From Bacteroidales bacterium (GTDB taxonomy: Bacteria; Bacteroidota; Bacteroidia; Bacteroidales; P3), in NCBI GenBank assembly GCA_017449525.1, contig JAFTFL010000012.1, positions 1 through 64,000 of the forward strand: a stretch of DNA of 64,000 nt. The letters are read 5' to 3'. Numbering within the stretch: the first letter of the stretch is position 1; every line of letters begins with the position of its first letter. Positions 35,921-44,180 of the stretch are shown here, one piece after another. A program made the translations under genes and the position numbers. The notes under the pieces are model-generated. The model saw only the letters and a list, made by a program, of their open reading frames with translations, was not told where the DNA came from and did no database searches.

Positions 35921-36000
35921 CCTGCGCCGTTGGGCATCTGCCCCAATGCCGTACGACAAGGATCCTCGTGCTGTACGGCATGAGGCAGGATGCCCAACGG
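35911..36000. repeat. Small hairpin plus 74-bp near-perfect palindrome
   Basis: 35911-35926 is CGCAGG-caaa-CCTGCG. Immediately next, 35927-36000 is an imperfect palindrome. Its outer arms CCGTTGGGCAT / ATGCCCAACGG and middle arms ATGCCGTAC / GTACGGCAT are exact, and the centre is AGGATCCT. Only a few positions do not pair. It sits just upstream of the -33 element of the lamin-tail promoter. Confidence 0.75.
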
Positions 36001-36389
36001 TACATTATGGGCGTAACGAGGTGGATGAGAAGTGGATGGGTTGAAGATGGGTAGGATGCAGTACGGCATCGTCCTCCAAAGAGTGCACTCTTCGGGGATG
36101 GTGCTCAGTCGGAAAAGGTGGTGGAGAAGCGTAGGCCACTTGGATTTGCAGCCAAGACAAGAATTGTCAGAACTCCTTTCAGAATGCAAAGGTACGCTTT
36201 TTCCTCATACCGTCAGCACGGAAATGAAATGTGCGCAACAGGATGCGTGTCATCGATTGTAAGGTACTGTATTATAGTGTGCTGCAATTTTGGTTGAAAA
36301 GGGGCACAACCTGTGCCCTCAAGCTGAAATGCACAGTGTGCGGTGTGTAACAAGGGGGCGTAAGTCTTCGCGCAACGAGGAGGAACATG
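36001..36389. other. Non-coding region upstream of gpsA
   Basis: No supported gene. On the minus strand TACCTTTGC at 36194-36186 is a good -7 box without a clear -33 partner; it could drive a longer leader for the lamin-tail gene. CAGTACGGCATC at 36059 shares the GTACGGCAT arm of the neighbouring palindrome. Confidence 0.45.
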
Positions 36390-36397
36390 TACCTTTG
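36367..36397 (+). promoter_or_regulatory. Promoter of gpsA
   Basis: TACCTTTG at 36390-36397 is a perfect -7 box. TTCG at 36367-36370, 19 nt upstream, is a one-mismatch -33 element. The gpsA start codon is 50 nt downstream. Confidence 0.6.
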
Positions 36398-36447
36398 CAC
36401 TTTACCTTTCGTGCGAAGGGTATCAAACCAAAAAGAGACGTGCAATT

Positions 36448-37437
36448 ATGGTAGGACTTCTTGGGAGTGGCAGCTGGGCCACCGCAATAGTGAAAATACT
36501 GCTCGAACAACCTCAACGCGAAGTGCATTGGTGGGTGCGCGAGCCAGACATCATCGAAGGTCTGGTGCGCGAAGGACGTAATCCCACCTACCTAAGCGAG
36601 ACGATGCTCGATGTGCGCCGCCTGCACCTCACCAGCGATATAGAACGCGTGGTGGAGTACTGCGACGACCTGTTTGTGGTCGTACCATCGGCCTTCTTGG
36701 CCTCCGCATTAGAGGGGGTAAGAGCCGAGATGGTGCAGGGCAAACGGTTCCACTCAGCCGTGAAAGGCATTGTGCCGCAAACCAACCAAATCGTTACCGA
36801 CTTTCTGCATCAGACACTGGGCATTCCAGACGACATGCTCAGCGTGGTGAGCGGCCCTTCGCATGCAGAGGAGACGGCTCGCAACAAGTTGACCTACCTC
36901 ACCGTGGCCTCATCGTCGACCGCTACGGCCGAACGGGCTCGGCAGTTGCTCAACTGCAATTACGTGAACACCACCTACACTACCGACATGCGCGGTGTAG
37001 AGTTTGCGGCCGTGATGAAGAACATCTACGCCATAGCCGTTGGGCTGTGCCACGGTTTGGGCTTTGGCGATAACCTCATAGCAGTGCTCATCTCCAACGC
37101 GGTGGCCGAAATGCAGCAGTTCATGGATTATAGTGCACCAGCCTCGGTGCGCCACATGCACCGCTATGCCTATCTGGGCGACCTGCTCGTTACGTGCTAC
37201 TCGCAGTTCAGCCGCAACCGTACGTTTGGCAACATGGTGGGGTGGGGCTACAGCGTCAAGGCAGCGCAACTGGAGATGAAGATGGTGGCCGAAGGCTACT
37301 ATGCCGCTGCTTGTGTGGAACGTATGCGCGCAGAGGGAGGCCTCGCGATGCCCATCGCGCAAACTGTCTATAACATACTTTATCAGCACGCCGATGCCGC
37401 TGTGGTAATGCGGCAGCTGGCCGAGAATTTGAAGTAG
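36448..37437 (+). CDS. gpsA: NAD(P)H-dependent glycerol-3-phosphate dehydrogenase
   Basis: A 329-residue enzyme. The N-terminal Rossmann motif is VGLLGSGSWATAIVK; VVVPSAFLASALE, SVVSGPSHAEE, the catalytic Lys in AAVMKNIYAIAVGLCHGLGFGDN and the loop YLGDLLVTCYSQFSRNRTFG are family hallmarks. It makes sn-glycerol 3-phosphate for phospholipid synthesis in the cytoplasm. It starts close to position 1 of the Rossmann strand, so the protein lacks the few N-terminal residues seen in many relatives. It is followed by a strong terminator. Confidence 0.95.
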   Translation: MVGLLGSGSWATAIVKILLEQPQREVHWWVREPDIIEGLVREGRNPTYLSETMLDVRRLHLTSDIERVVEYCDDLFVVVPSAFLASALEGVRAEMVQGKRFHSAVKGIVPQTNQIVTDFLHQTLGIPDDMLSVVSGPSHAEETARNKLTYLTVASSSTATAERARQLLNCNYVNTTYTTDMRGVEFAAVMKNIYAIAVGLCHGLGFGDNLIAVLISNAVAEMQQFMDYSAPASVRHMHRYAYLGDLLVTCYSQFSRNRTFGNMVGWGYSVKAAQLEMKMVAEGYYAAACVERMRAEGGLAMPIAQTVYNILYQHADAAVVMRQLAENLK

Positions 37438-37463
37438 TCCACTTGGACGAATGCCATAAAGAA

Positions 37464-37496
37464 GAGGGGCGAACAGTGAAAAACTGTTCGCCCCTC
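37464..37496. terminator. Bidirectional terminator after gpsA
   Basis: GAGGGGCGAACAGT (37464-37477) and its exact complement (37483-37496) form a 14-bp stem with a GAAAA loop, followed by GTTTCTG. It lies between the convergent gpsA and the beta-barrel gene. Confidence 0.75.
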
Positions 37497-37561
37497 GTTT
37501 CTGTGCTGTGCGTCAGCCGATGCTGAGGCATCGCAACACTTCCGTCTGCAGCGCCAGGCTC

Positions 37562-38266
37562 TTAGAAGTGGAAGCCAATGCGCAACGTCCAAGCACCTGC
37601 ACTGCGCAACACCGTAGCGCTCTGGTTGTCGGTGGGCAGAAATGTAGAATTTTTGCGGTAGGAGACTGAGTGTTTGCCGAAGCCGTAGTAGTGGATGCCT
37701 GCACTTACATGACTGCCGAAGTAGCAACCTGCACCGATTTGCCATGCAAAGGTGCCCTTGGTAGAGTATTTATAATAAGGCAGCACACTGCTACTCTTTG
37801 CGCCTTCGCCCGTGATGAGGAACATGTCATACCCCAAGCCGAACTCGCCAAAGGGGCGGAACACGTCGGTCAGTTGATATCCGTAGTTTACGCCAATCAT
37901 GAGGGGAATGTTGAGGTAGTTGGCCGATTTCCCATCGTTGAGAGACAGGTTGTCTCGCACATCGCTCTTCACTCTGTTCCAGAACAAATCGGCCGACACG
38001 AACGGGGTAACATCACCAAACCCTACGTCAAAACGGAATCCAGTGCGGTAGCCCAAACCGAAACCTGCAGTGGCATCCATACCGATGTTGTCGATGCCGA
38101 GGCAGTACTGGCCAGGAGCGAGCGAAACTTTGTCGTTGAGTTGTGCACCAGGAAGCGCAAGGTTGAGAAATACCGATTGTTCCAGTTGTGCATGTACATT
38201 TGCACCAGCTATGAACATCATTGCCGCAAGACATAAGGTCTTTAAACTTAATCTTTTCATATTCAT
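37562..38266 (-). CDS. Outer membrane beta-barrel protein
   Basis: A 234-residue protein with a signal peptide ending near NVHAQ (residue 27) and alternating amphipathic strands with a terminal aromatic strand (AWTLRIGFHF). The arrangement fits the eight-strand OmpA/OMP_b-brl family seen widely in Bacteroidota. A second ATG two codons later is an alternative start. No ligand or function is evident. It is transcribed alone from a -7 box 23 nt before the start codon. Confidence 0.75.
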   Translation of the reverse strand: MNMKRLSLKTLCLAAMMFIAGANVHAQLEQSVFLNLALPGAQLNDKVSLAPGQYCLGIDNIGMDATAGFGLGYRTGFRFDVGFGDVTPFVSADLFWNRVKSDVRDNLSLNDGKSANYLNIPLMIGVNYGYQLTDVFRPFGEFGLGYDMFLITGEGAKSSSVLPYYKYSTKGTFAWQIGAGCYFGSHVSAGIHYYGFGKHSVSYRKNSTFLPTDNQSATVLRSAGAWTLRIGFHF

Positions 38267-38288
38267 TTGTACGATTTATGTTTGAGGG

Positions 38289-38297
38289 GCAAAGGTA
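38289..38297 (-). promoter_or_regulatory. -7 promoter box of the barrel gene
   Basis: TACCTTTGC on the minus strand, matching TAnnTTTG. No -33 TTTG at the usual distance. The predicted leader is under 25 nt. Confidence 0.45.
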
Positions 38298-38350
38298 GTA
38301 ATTATATTTCAATGTAGGGGATGGGGTCGATGGGCGGTGTAAAAAAAGCG

Positions 38351-38359
38351 TATCTTTGC
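38351..38359 (+). promoter_or_regulatory. -7 promoter box of the porin gene
   Basis: TATCTTTGC matches the Bacteroidota -7 box. It supports translation from the ATG at 38397 rather than the one at 38373, which would fall almost at the transcription start. Confidence 0.5.
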
Positions 38360-38396
38360 ACTCGCGAAGGATATGTGTTCAATTCGATTAAACCAA

Positions 38397-39524
38397 ATGA
38401 ACATCAAAAAGATTGTTGCCGTTGGACTGTTTGCGGCAGCTTCCATAACAGGTCTGAACGGTGCTCAAGCACAGGAACAGGTCGCCCCCATTTCTACACT
38501 TCGGCTGGAGATGCGCGCTGATGCACAGGCTGACTTTCTGCATAACGCCGAGGCTGAACGGCAGGAGTACCGTTTTCGTGGTAAGTACTTTAACCTGCAC
38601 ATGGGCGGAAGCCTCAATGGCGGGTTCAGTTACTACTTTCGCCAACGTATCATAGCCAATCCAGGCAGCAGCACACTGTTTGATAATACAGACTTTCTGT
38701 GGCTCAACTATGCGGCAAACGAGCGTTGGAACTTCAGGGTGGGTAAGGATGCCCTGGCGGTGGGAGGCTTCGAGTATGATGCACCGCCCATTGACGTGTA
38801 CGTTCCAGCTGTTTATTGGAATCAGTTTTACTGCTTCCAGCTTGGAGCGTCGGCGGCCTACACGTTCGGCGGTGGCAACCACTCGCTGCGCCTTCAGCTT
38901 GCCAACTCACCAGCCATGCACTACGGAGCGCCGTTTGATGAGGGTATTTTTGCTCTCAATCTGTTGTGGAGTGGCAGTATGGGACATTTCAAGACGCTCT
39001 ACAGTGCAGGTGTTCTCAATCTGTATAAGGATAATTCTCCTGAGTTTCTTTATGTGGCACTGGGCAACAAGTGGGACGGCGATGTATGGAAAGCCTATGT
39101 GGACTTGATGATGCACAGCATGCAGTTTGACCAGGTGGACTATCTGGGGCTGGTGGGACGTGTGGATTACGCCCTGTCGCAGCGCACTACGCTCTTTGCA
39201 AAGGCAGGTCTGGAACTGGCCGACAAGAACGAAATGGTTGCTTACGCGAGATACGCAGGCGCTACGGCATACGACTATCTGTCGGTGTTTGATGCATCGG
39301 TGTTAGGAAAGACATATGGCTCGTTGAACGAGAACTTTGTGGCACTGGGTGCAGAGTTTCGGCCAGCGAAATGTCCGGCAGTGAGGTTCCACGGCTTTGT
39401 GGCTAAGCACTTCAAGAGTGAGACCAGTAAGGCTTCATCCAGCACGGATAACCCGTTGCACACTTGGACGTTCAATGTGGGAGCCACGTGGAATGTCGAT
39501 GTCAAAGGACTGCTTTCGAAATAG
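38397..39524 (+). CDS. Porin (phosphate-selective porin O/P-like)
   Basis: About 375 residues from 38397 (MNIKKIVAVGLFAAASITGL, cleavage after AQAQ). The mature protein is built of long beta strands with aromatic girdles (YFNLHMGGSLNGGFSYYFRQ, DFLWLNYAANERWNFRVGKD). KYFNLHMGG...WNFRVGK is the pattern of Bacteroidota porins related to OprO/OprP. It likely forms an outer-membrane diffusion channel. It lies 36 nt before the Gate-domain transporter gene, so channel and inner-membrane protein may serve one substrate. Confidence 0.75.
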   Translation: MNIKKIVAVGLFAAASITGLNGAQAQEQVAPISTLRLEMRADAQADFLHNAEAERQEYRFRGKYFNLHMGGSLNGGFSYYFRQRIIANPGSSTLFDNTDFLWLNYAANERWNFRVGKDALAVGGFEYDAPPIDVYVPAVYWNQFYCFQLGASAAYTFGGGNHSLRLQLANSPAMHYGAPFDEGIFALNLLWSGSMGHFKTLYSAGVLNLYKDNSPEFLYVALGNKWDGDVWKAYVDLMMHSMQFDQVDYLGLVGRVDYALSQRTTLFAKAGLELADKNEMVAYARYAGATAYDYLSVFDASVLGKTYGSLNENFVALGAEFRPAKCPAVRFHGFVAKHFKSETSKASSSTDNPLHTWTFNVGATWNVDVKGLLSK

Positions 39525-39560
39525 ATTTCATACACCTTTCATACAATATTGCAACAATAG

Positions 39561-40778
39561 ATGGAACAATTGTCGTCTGAACAGAATCAGCCAACCGAAC
39601 AGCCAATTTCGTCGAAGCGTGGAGGCCTGTTCAAGAATATGAAGTTTACCACGCGTCGCAGCCTTGAGGCTTTGGTATTTTTGGCTTGTTTCTTAGGCTT
39701 CTTTTGGTTCTTGGCATCGAGAATGACGCTGCCACACATGCTCAACACCGTTATGCAAACGGCCTATCGGCTGTTGATAGAGACGGTGCTCTTCCTAATG
39801 GCCATATGTGTGCTCACGGGTGCCATAGGCAAGATGCTGGTGGAGTTTGGCGTAGTGCGACTGTTGGAGAATATCCTTCGGCCGTTGATGAAGCCGCTGT
39901 ATAACCTGCCAGGTGTGGCCGCATTGGGTGCGGTGATGACGTTCCTGTCGGACAATCCAGCCATTATAGGCCTGTCGAAGGATAAAAATTTCAACCAGTA
40001 TTTCAGGAAGTATCAGCTGGTTTCGCTTACCAATTTCGGTACAGCATTCGGTATGGGGCTCGTGGTTATTGCCTTCATGGCAGCAAAGGGGTTTTTCCAT
40101 GGAGCCATGATAGGGCTGGTTGGGGCTGTAGTGGGAAGCATTGTCTCCACACGCTTGATGCAGCGGGCTACCCTAAAGGCCTACCCCGAAATGGACATGC
40201 CTGTATCGTCGGGTGGCGATGAACAGCAGATATCCTTCAAAAGTGAGGGAAGTGTGCTGATGCGCACACTCAACGCGGTGCTTGATGGGGGTAAGAATGG
40301 TGTCGATATTGGATTGGCCATCATTCCGGGAGTGTTGGTGATATCCACCCTGGTGATGATGTGTACCTTTGGTCCAGCCGATGCGGCTGTGGGGTACGCT
40401 GGAGTGGCATACGAAGGTGTGCCCATTATCCCAAAGTTGGCGGGAAAGATAGATTTCGTGTTTGATTGGCTCTTCGGATTTAAAGCGCCAGAACTGATTG
40501 CGTTCCCCATCACTGCACTGGGTGCTGTGGGTGCAGCCTTAGGACTTGTTCCACGGTTTATGGAGGCAGGTATCCTCGATCAGAATGCCATTGCCGTATT
40601 TACGGCCATGGGTATGTGCTGGAGTGGATATCTCAGTACGCACACCGCCATGCTGGATAGCCTGGGATACCGTAAACTGATAGGGAAGGCTATTGGGGCT
40701 CATACCATAGGAGGTTTGTGTGCAGGATTGGCGGCACACTGGCTTTACCTGCTGGTGCATCTGATTATTGGTGCATAG
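39561..40778 (+). CDS. Nucleoside-recognition (Gate) domain membrane protein
   Basis: A 405-residue inner-membrane protein with about nine transmembrane segments, the first at about residues 37-52. Two Gate-type repeats are visible, one around IETVLFLMAICVLTGAIGKML and VAALGAVMTFLSDNPAIIG, the other around VDIGLAIIPGVLVISTLVMM. Gate domains occur in nucleoside transporters and spore-maturation proteins A and B. The substrate is unknown. Co-direction with the upstream porin and downstream purE hints at nucleoside or purine handling, which is inference. Confidence 0.78.
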   Translation: MEQLSSEQNQPTEQPISSKRGGLFKNMKFTTRRSLEALVFLACFLGFFWFLASRMTLPHMLNTVMQTAYRLLIETVLFLMAICVLTGAIGKMLVEFGVVRLLENILRPLMKPLYNLPGVAALGAVMTFLSDNPAIIGLSKDKNFNQYFRKYQLVSLTNFGTAFGMGLVVIAFMAAKGFFHGAMIGLVGAVVGSIVSTRLMQRATLKAYPEMDMPVSSGGDEQQISFKSEGSVLMRTLNAVLDGGKNGVDIGLAIIPGVLVISTLVMMCTFGPADAAVGYAGVAYEGVPIIPKLAGKIDFVFDWLFGFKAPELIAFPITALGAVGAALGLVPRFMEAGILDQNAIAVFTAMGMCWSGYLSTHTAMLDSLGYRKLIGKAIGAHTIGGLCAGLAAHWLYLLVHLIIGA

Positions 40779-40835
40779 GTGCAAATGTAGCACAGAACGA
40801 GATAAAATAGAATACACATATAATAATAGGTATAT

Positions 40836-41345
40836 ATGACACCTGTTGTAAGCGTTATCATGGGCAGCACATCGGACTTGCCCGTAATGGAGAAGGCCTG
40901 CCGTTTCTTGGAGGAAATGGAGATACCGTTCGAGGTGAATGCCCTGTCGGCACACAGAACACCCGCTGAGGTGAGCGAGTTTGCCAAAGGTGCTCAAGGC
41001 CGAGGTATTAAAGTAATCATAGCAGGAGCTGGCATGGCAGCAGCACTGCCAGGCGTAATTGCTGCGGAAACAACGCTGCCAGTGATAGGTGTGCCTATTA
41101 AAGGCTCAGTGCTGGAGGGCTTGGACGCTACGCTTGCCATCCTGCAGATGCCCCCAGGAATACCCGTAGCTACAGTGGCTATTAACGGAGCGCAGAACGC
41201 TGCCATCCTGGCTATGCAGATGTTGGCTCTTTCGGACGAAGGGATGATGAGGAAACTCTCTGCATACAAACAAGGATTGAAGAAGAAGATTGTGGACGCT
41301 AATGAGGAGTTGGCTAAGGTCGAGTACAAGTATAAGACCAATTAG
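40836..41345 (+). CDS. purE: 5-(carboxyamino)imidazole ribonucleotide mutase
   Basis: A 169-residue enzyme. The substrate motif IMGSTSDLPVM is at residues 8-18; SAHRTPAEV holds the catalytic His, and IAGAGMAAALPGVIAA and GVPIKGSVLEGLDATLAILQMPPGIPVATV are class I PurE signatures. It moves the carboxyl group of N5-CAIR to give CAIR in purine synthesis. Full length. The following gene starts 7 nt downstream. Confidence 0.97.
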   Translation: MTPVVSVIMGSTSDLPVMEKACRFLEEMEIPFEVNALSAHRTPAEVSEFAKGAQGRGIKVIIAGAGMAAALPGVIAAETTLPVIGVPIKGSVLEGLDATLAILQMPPGIPVATVAINGAQNAAILAMQMLALSDEGMMRKLSAYKQGLKKKIVDANEELAKVEYKYKTN

Positions 41346-41352
41346 GGCGCAT

Positions 41353-42396
41353 ATGATTACCATCGGCATCACTGGAACATTGGGGGCAGGCAAGGGGACG
41401 ATAGTAGACTATCTGGTAGAGCACAAGGGATTTGTGCACTACTCGGTTCGCGCCTATTTGACAGAAGAAATTGAGCGTCGTGGCCTTGAGGTGAATCGCG
41501 ACACAATGACGCAGGTGGGCAACGAGCTGAGGGCTGCGCACTCGCCTTCATATATAGTAGAGCAGCTTTACGAGAGGGCTGCTGCCTCGGGGCACAACTG
41601 CATCATAGAAAGTGTACGGACACCCGGAGAGGTGGACGCTTTGCGTCAGAAGCCGCACTTCTACCTGTTTGCCGTCGATGCCGAAGTGAGTGTGCGCTAT
41701 GACCGTATTGTAATGCGTGGGTCAGCGACCGATCATGTGTCGTTTGATACTTTCAAGGCGAACGAGTTGCGTGAGATGTCGTCCACAGATCCGAACAAGC
41801 AAAACCTCTCGGTCTGTATTAAGCAGGCTGACTATTGCTTCGACAATGGCGGTACGGTTTCTCAGTTGTACCACAGGGTGGAGCAGGTGTTGAGCGAGAT
41901 ATTTGAGAAGGAGGGAATGTACATGCGCCCGTCGTGGGACGAGTATTTCATGGAATTGGCCAATACGGCTTCGAAGCGAGCAACGTGCGACCGTGGCAGA
42001 AGTGGATGTGTTATCGTGAAGGATAAACAGGTGCTCGTTACGGGCTATGTGGGTTCGCCCGCGGGTCTGCCACACTGCGACGAGGTGGGACACCTGCTTC
42101 GCCAGTCGGTGGAGGCGGATGGACATGTCTCGACTCATTGTGTGCGCACCGTTCATGCTGAGCAAAATGCCATTTGTCAAGCGGCTCGTAGAGGCATCGC
42201 CTTGGAGGGTGCAACCCTGTATTGTAGGATGACACCCTGTAGAACCTGTGCCATGCTAATTATCAATTGTGGCATACGACGCGTGGTGTGCGAGCGCAAA
42301 TATCATGCAGGTGAGGAGAGCGAAGAGTTGTTCCGCAAGGCGGGTGTTGAACTGGAGTTCTTCTATGATGAGGTGCAGTGCTACGACAATCAGTAG
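41353..42396 (+). CDS. P-loop kinase-like / deoxycytidylate deaminase fusion protein
   Basis: A 347-residue two-domain protein from the ATG at 41353; an upstream in-frame ATG at 41290 lies inside purE. Residues 1-190 are a nucleotide-kinase fold with Walker A GTLGAGKG (Lys14), SVRAYLTEE and IIESVRTPGEV. Residues 200-347 are a dCMP-type deaminase with zinc ligands His268 (HAE, Glu270 catalytic), Cys296 and Cys299 (PCRTC). It may make dUMP from dCMP for thymidylate synthesis. The same domain order is known in the anti-phage deaminase AvcD, which is longer. Position next to purE argues for nucleotide metabolism. Confidence 0.82.
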   Translation: MITIGITGTLGAGKGTIVDYLVEHKGFVHYSVRAYLTEEIERRGLEVNRDTMTQVGNELRAAHSPSYIVEQLYERAAASGHNCIIESVRTPGEVDALRQKPHFYLFAVDAEVSVRYDRIVMRGSATDHVSFDTFKANELREMSSTDPNKQNLSVCIKQADYCFDNGGTVSQLYHRVEQVLSEIFEKEGMYMRPSWDEYFMELANTASKRATCDRGRSGCVIVKDKQVLVTGYVGSPAGLPHCDEVGHLLRQSVEADGHVSTHCVRTVHAEQNAICQAARRGIALEGATLYCRMTPCRTCAMLIINCGIRRVVCERKYHAGEESEELFRKAGVELEFFYDEVQCYDNQ

Positions 42397-42483
42397 GGCT
42401 GCGAAAGCAAGACCGAAACGTTTACATACAGACACCAGAAGCGTATACATATAGATACCAGAGGTTGTTACCTCTAAATACTA

Positions 42484-42534
42484 AACGCAGAGGCGAATAG
42501 GGAATGCTCAAACATGCCTATGCGCCTCTGCGTT
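42484..42534. terminator. Bidirectional hairpin terminator
   Basis: AACGCAGAGGCG (42484-42495) pairs with CGCCTCTGCGTT (42523-42534), continued by ATAGG/CCTAT after one mismatch. It separates the convergent kinase-deaminase and FAH-family genes. Confidence 0.7.
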
Positions 42535-42565
42535 GTTAATGTTGTTACTGTATAAAAGTAAAGAG

Positions 42566-43195
42566 TTATTTCACGCGGAGATTGAACATGGGCTGTCCGC
42601 AAAGAATGCCCTGCAACTGGTCTCCAATGGCTATGGGTCCCACGCCTGCAGGTGTCCCGGTGTAGATAAGGTCTCCTGTACGTAAAGTCATGAATTGCGA
42701 TATGTGTTGAATGAGTTGGTCAACGGGGAATATCATGTCAGCTGTATTGCCTTGTTGAACCACCTGACCATTGCGCAGCAGGGAGAAGCCCAAATTCTGA
42801 ATATCGCCGCCTAAACTGTCTAAAGGAACGAAGGAGCTGAGAACAGCCGAACCATCAAACCCCTTGGAAGCAGCCCATGGCATACCGTTGCGCTTGGCTT
42901 CGCGTTGTAGGTCGCGTGCGGTGAGGTCGAGGCCTAAAGCGACCGAACTGTAATAGCGATGGGCAAAGCGCTGTTCGATACTTTTGCCGACATGGTCGAT
43001 GCGCACTACTACTTCCACTTCGTGTTGTACGTCGGTGGAGAAGTCTGGGTAGAAGAAAGGCTTGTCGTCGTGCAACAGGGCGCTGTCGGGCTTGAGGAAC
43101 CAAGCAGGCGAGGAGGGAATGGCTGGTTTGTTGGGTGAGGTGGCCATTTCGGCTGCGTGCGCGGCGTAGTTGCGGCAGATAGCAATGATTTTCAT
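42566..43195 (-). CDS. Fumarylacetoacetate hydrolase family protein
   Basis: A 209-residue protein of the FAH superfamily. CRNYAAHAAEM begins it, the metal-binding Glu residues are in DVQHEVEVVVRI, and the ALGLDLTARDLQREAKRNGMPWAASKGFDGSA segment and DLIYTGTPAGVGPI complete the signature. Members include acylpyruvases and oxaloacetate tautomerases or decarboxylases; the exact reaction cannot be assigned. Cytoplasmic. It starts 16 nt after the exonuclease gene on the same strand. Confidence 0.92.
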   Translation of the reverse strand: MKIIAICRNYAAHAAEMATSPNKPAIPSSPAWFLKPDSALLHDDKPFFYPDFSTDVQHEVEVVVRIDHVGKSIEQRFAHRYYSSVALGLDLTARDLQREAKRNGMPWAASKGFDGSAVLSSFVPLDSLGGDIQNLGFSLLRNGQVVQQGNTADMIFPVDQLIQHISQFMTLRTGDLIYTGTPAGVGPIAIGDQLQGILCGQPMFNLRVK

Positions 43196-43211
43196 GTTCT
43201 GCTGGGAGGCT

Positions 43212-44066
43212 TTAGGACTGGAATTTCTGTTTGAGTTGCTCCAGTTTATTTTGGCGTATGCGTTGGTAGATGTCGGTGCAGAGTTGTTTGGTGGAAAGGG
43301 GAAAGTCGGCTTTCATAATCCAGTCGTAATAGGCGGGTTCTTTCTGAAAGACCTCTTCTACCACCTGTCCTTTGTGCTTGCCAAAGCTGAATACCTCACG
43401 GTGCTGGTGGTCGAAGTGCATGTGACCGACGAGGTCGGCGTTGGGGGTGAGAGTGGAGAATCGACTAAGGGACTCAATGTCGTTCTCGACGAAGGAGGAA
43501 CTGCCGTTGCGTTCGATGAAGGGCACTCCTTGATATTTGTCTAATTGAGCCTTCAGAACTTCAAAAGTGGCTCTGGTGTCGGCATCGGCTGAGTGAGCAT
43601 TCTCAAGTTCCTTGTTGCAGTAGAAATGGTACGCTGCTTTGAGGGTACGCTGCTCCATCTTATGGAAAATGTTTTGCACATCGACGAGAAACCGGCCTTT
43701 GAGTGAAAAGGGATGGTTCGCACGCAGAAATTCTTCGACCAGCATCGGCACGTCAAACTTGTTGGAGTTGTAGCCTCCGAGGTCGGCATCTCCAATGAAG
43801 TCGGCAAGCTCGGGTGCGATTTCGGCAAAGGTACGCTCGTGTGCCACCATGGTATCTGAGATGCCATGAATGGCGGTTGTCTCTTCGGGAATGTGTAGGG
43901 TGTTGCCCTCACGGTCGGCAGGTCGAACCAAGTAGGTGCGTTCTTCGGTGTCGCCACTGGGCAATACTTTGAGGAAACACATCTGCACGATGTGGTCTGC
44001 ACCGACTTGAACCCCAGTGGTCTCCAAGTCAAATACGACAAAAGGTCTTTTTAGATTCAAATTCAT
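43212..44066 (-). CDS. DEDDh-type 3'-5' exonuclease
   Basis: A 284-residue protein. Exonuclease motif I is VVFDLETTG, motif II is GGYNSNKFDVPML, and motif III is NAHSADADTRATFEV with the catalytic His. Residues 228-258 (VFSFGKHKGQVVEEVFQKEPAYYDWIM, shown here in part: FSFGKHKGQV and YYDWI) form the small C-terminal module found in exodeoxyribonuclease X-like proteins. Likely acts on DNA ends in repair or as a DnaQ-like proofreader. Not in a polymerase operon. Confidence 0.9.
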   Translation of the reverse strand: MNLNLKRPFVVFDLETTGVQVGADHIVQMCFLKVLPSGDTEERTYLVRPADREGNTLHIPEETTAIHGISDTMVAHERTFAEIAPELADFIGDADLGGYNSNKFDVPMLVEEFLRANHPFSLKGRFLVDVQNIFHKMEQRTLKAAYHFYCNKELENAHSADADTRATFEVLKAQLDKYQGVPFIERNGSSSFVENDIESLSRFSTLTPNADLVGHMHFDHQHREVFSFGKHKGQVVEEVFQKEPAYYDWIMKADFPLSTKQLCTDIYQRIRQNKLEQLKQKFQS

Positions 44067-44180
44067 AACTTACTTTGTTCTTGGCGTGTGATGCCTACGA
44101 AGATGCCTATGAGTCAGCGGTGCATCACGGTTGAGTTATTCAATGAGTTGTAAGAGTGTGTTGAGTGATGTACAAGGTGA

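Noticed and set aside
41353-42396. Calling the kinase-deaminase a phage-defence gene
   Set aside because: It is shorter than AvcD, follows purE closely and has no defence neighbours; nucleotide metabolism is the simpler reading. Kept only as a finding.
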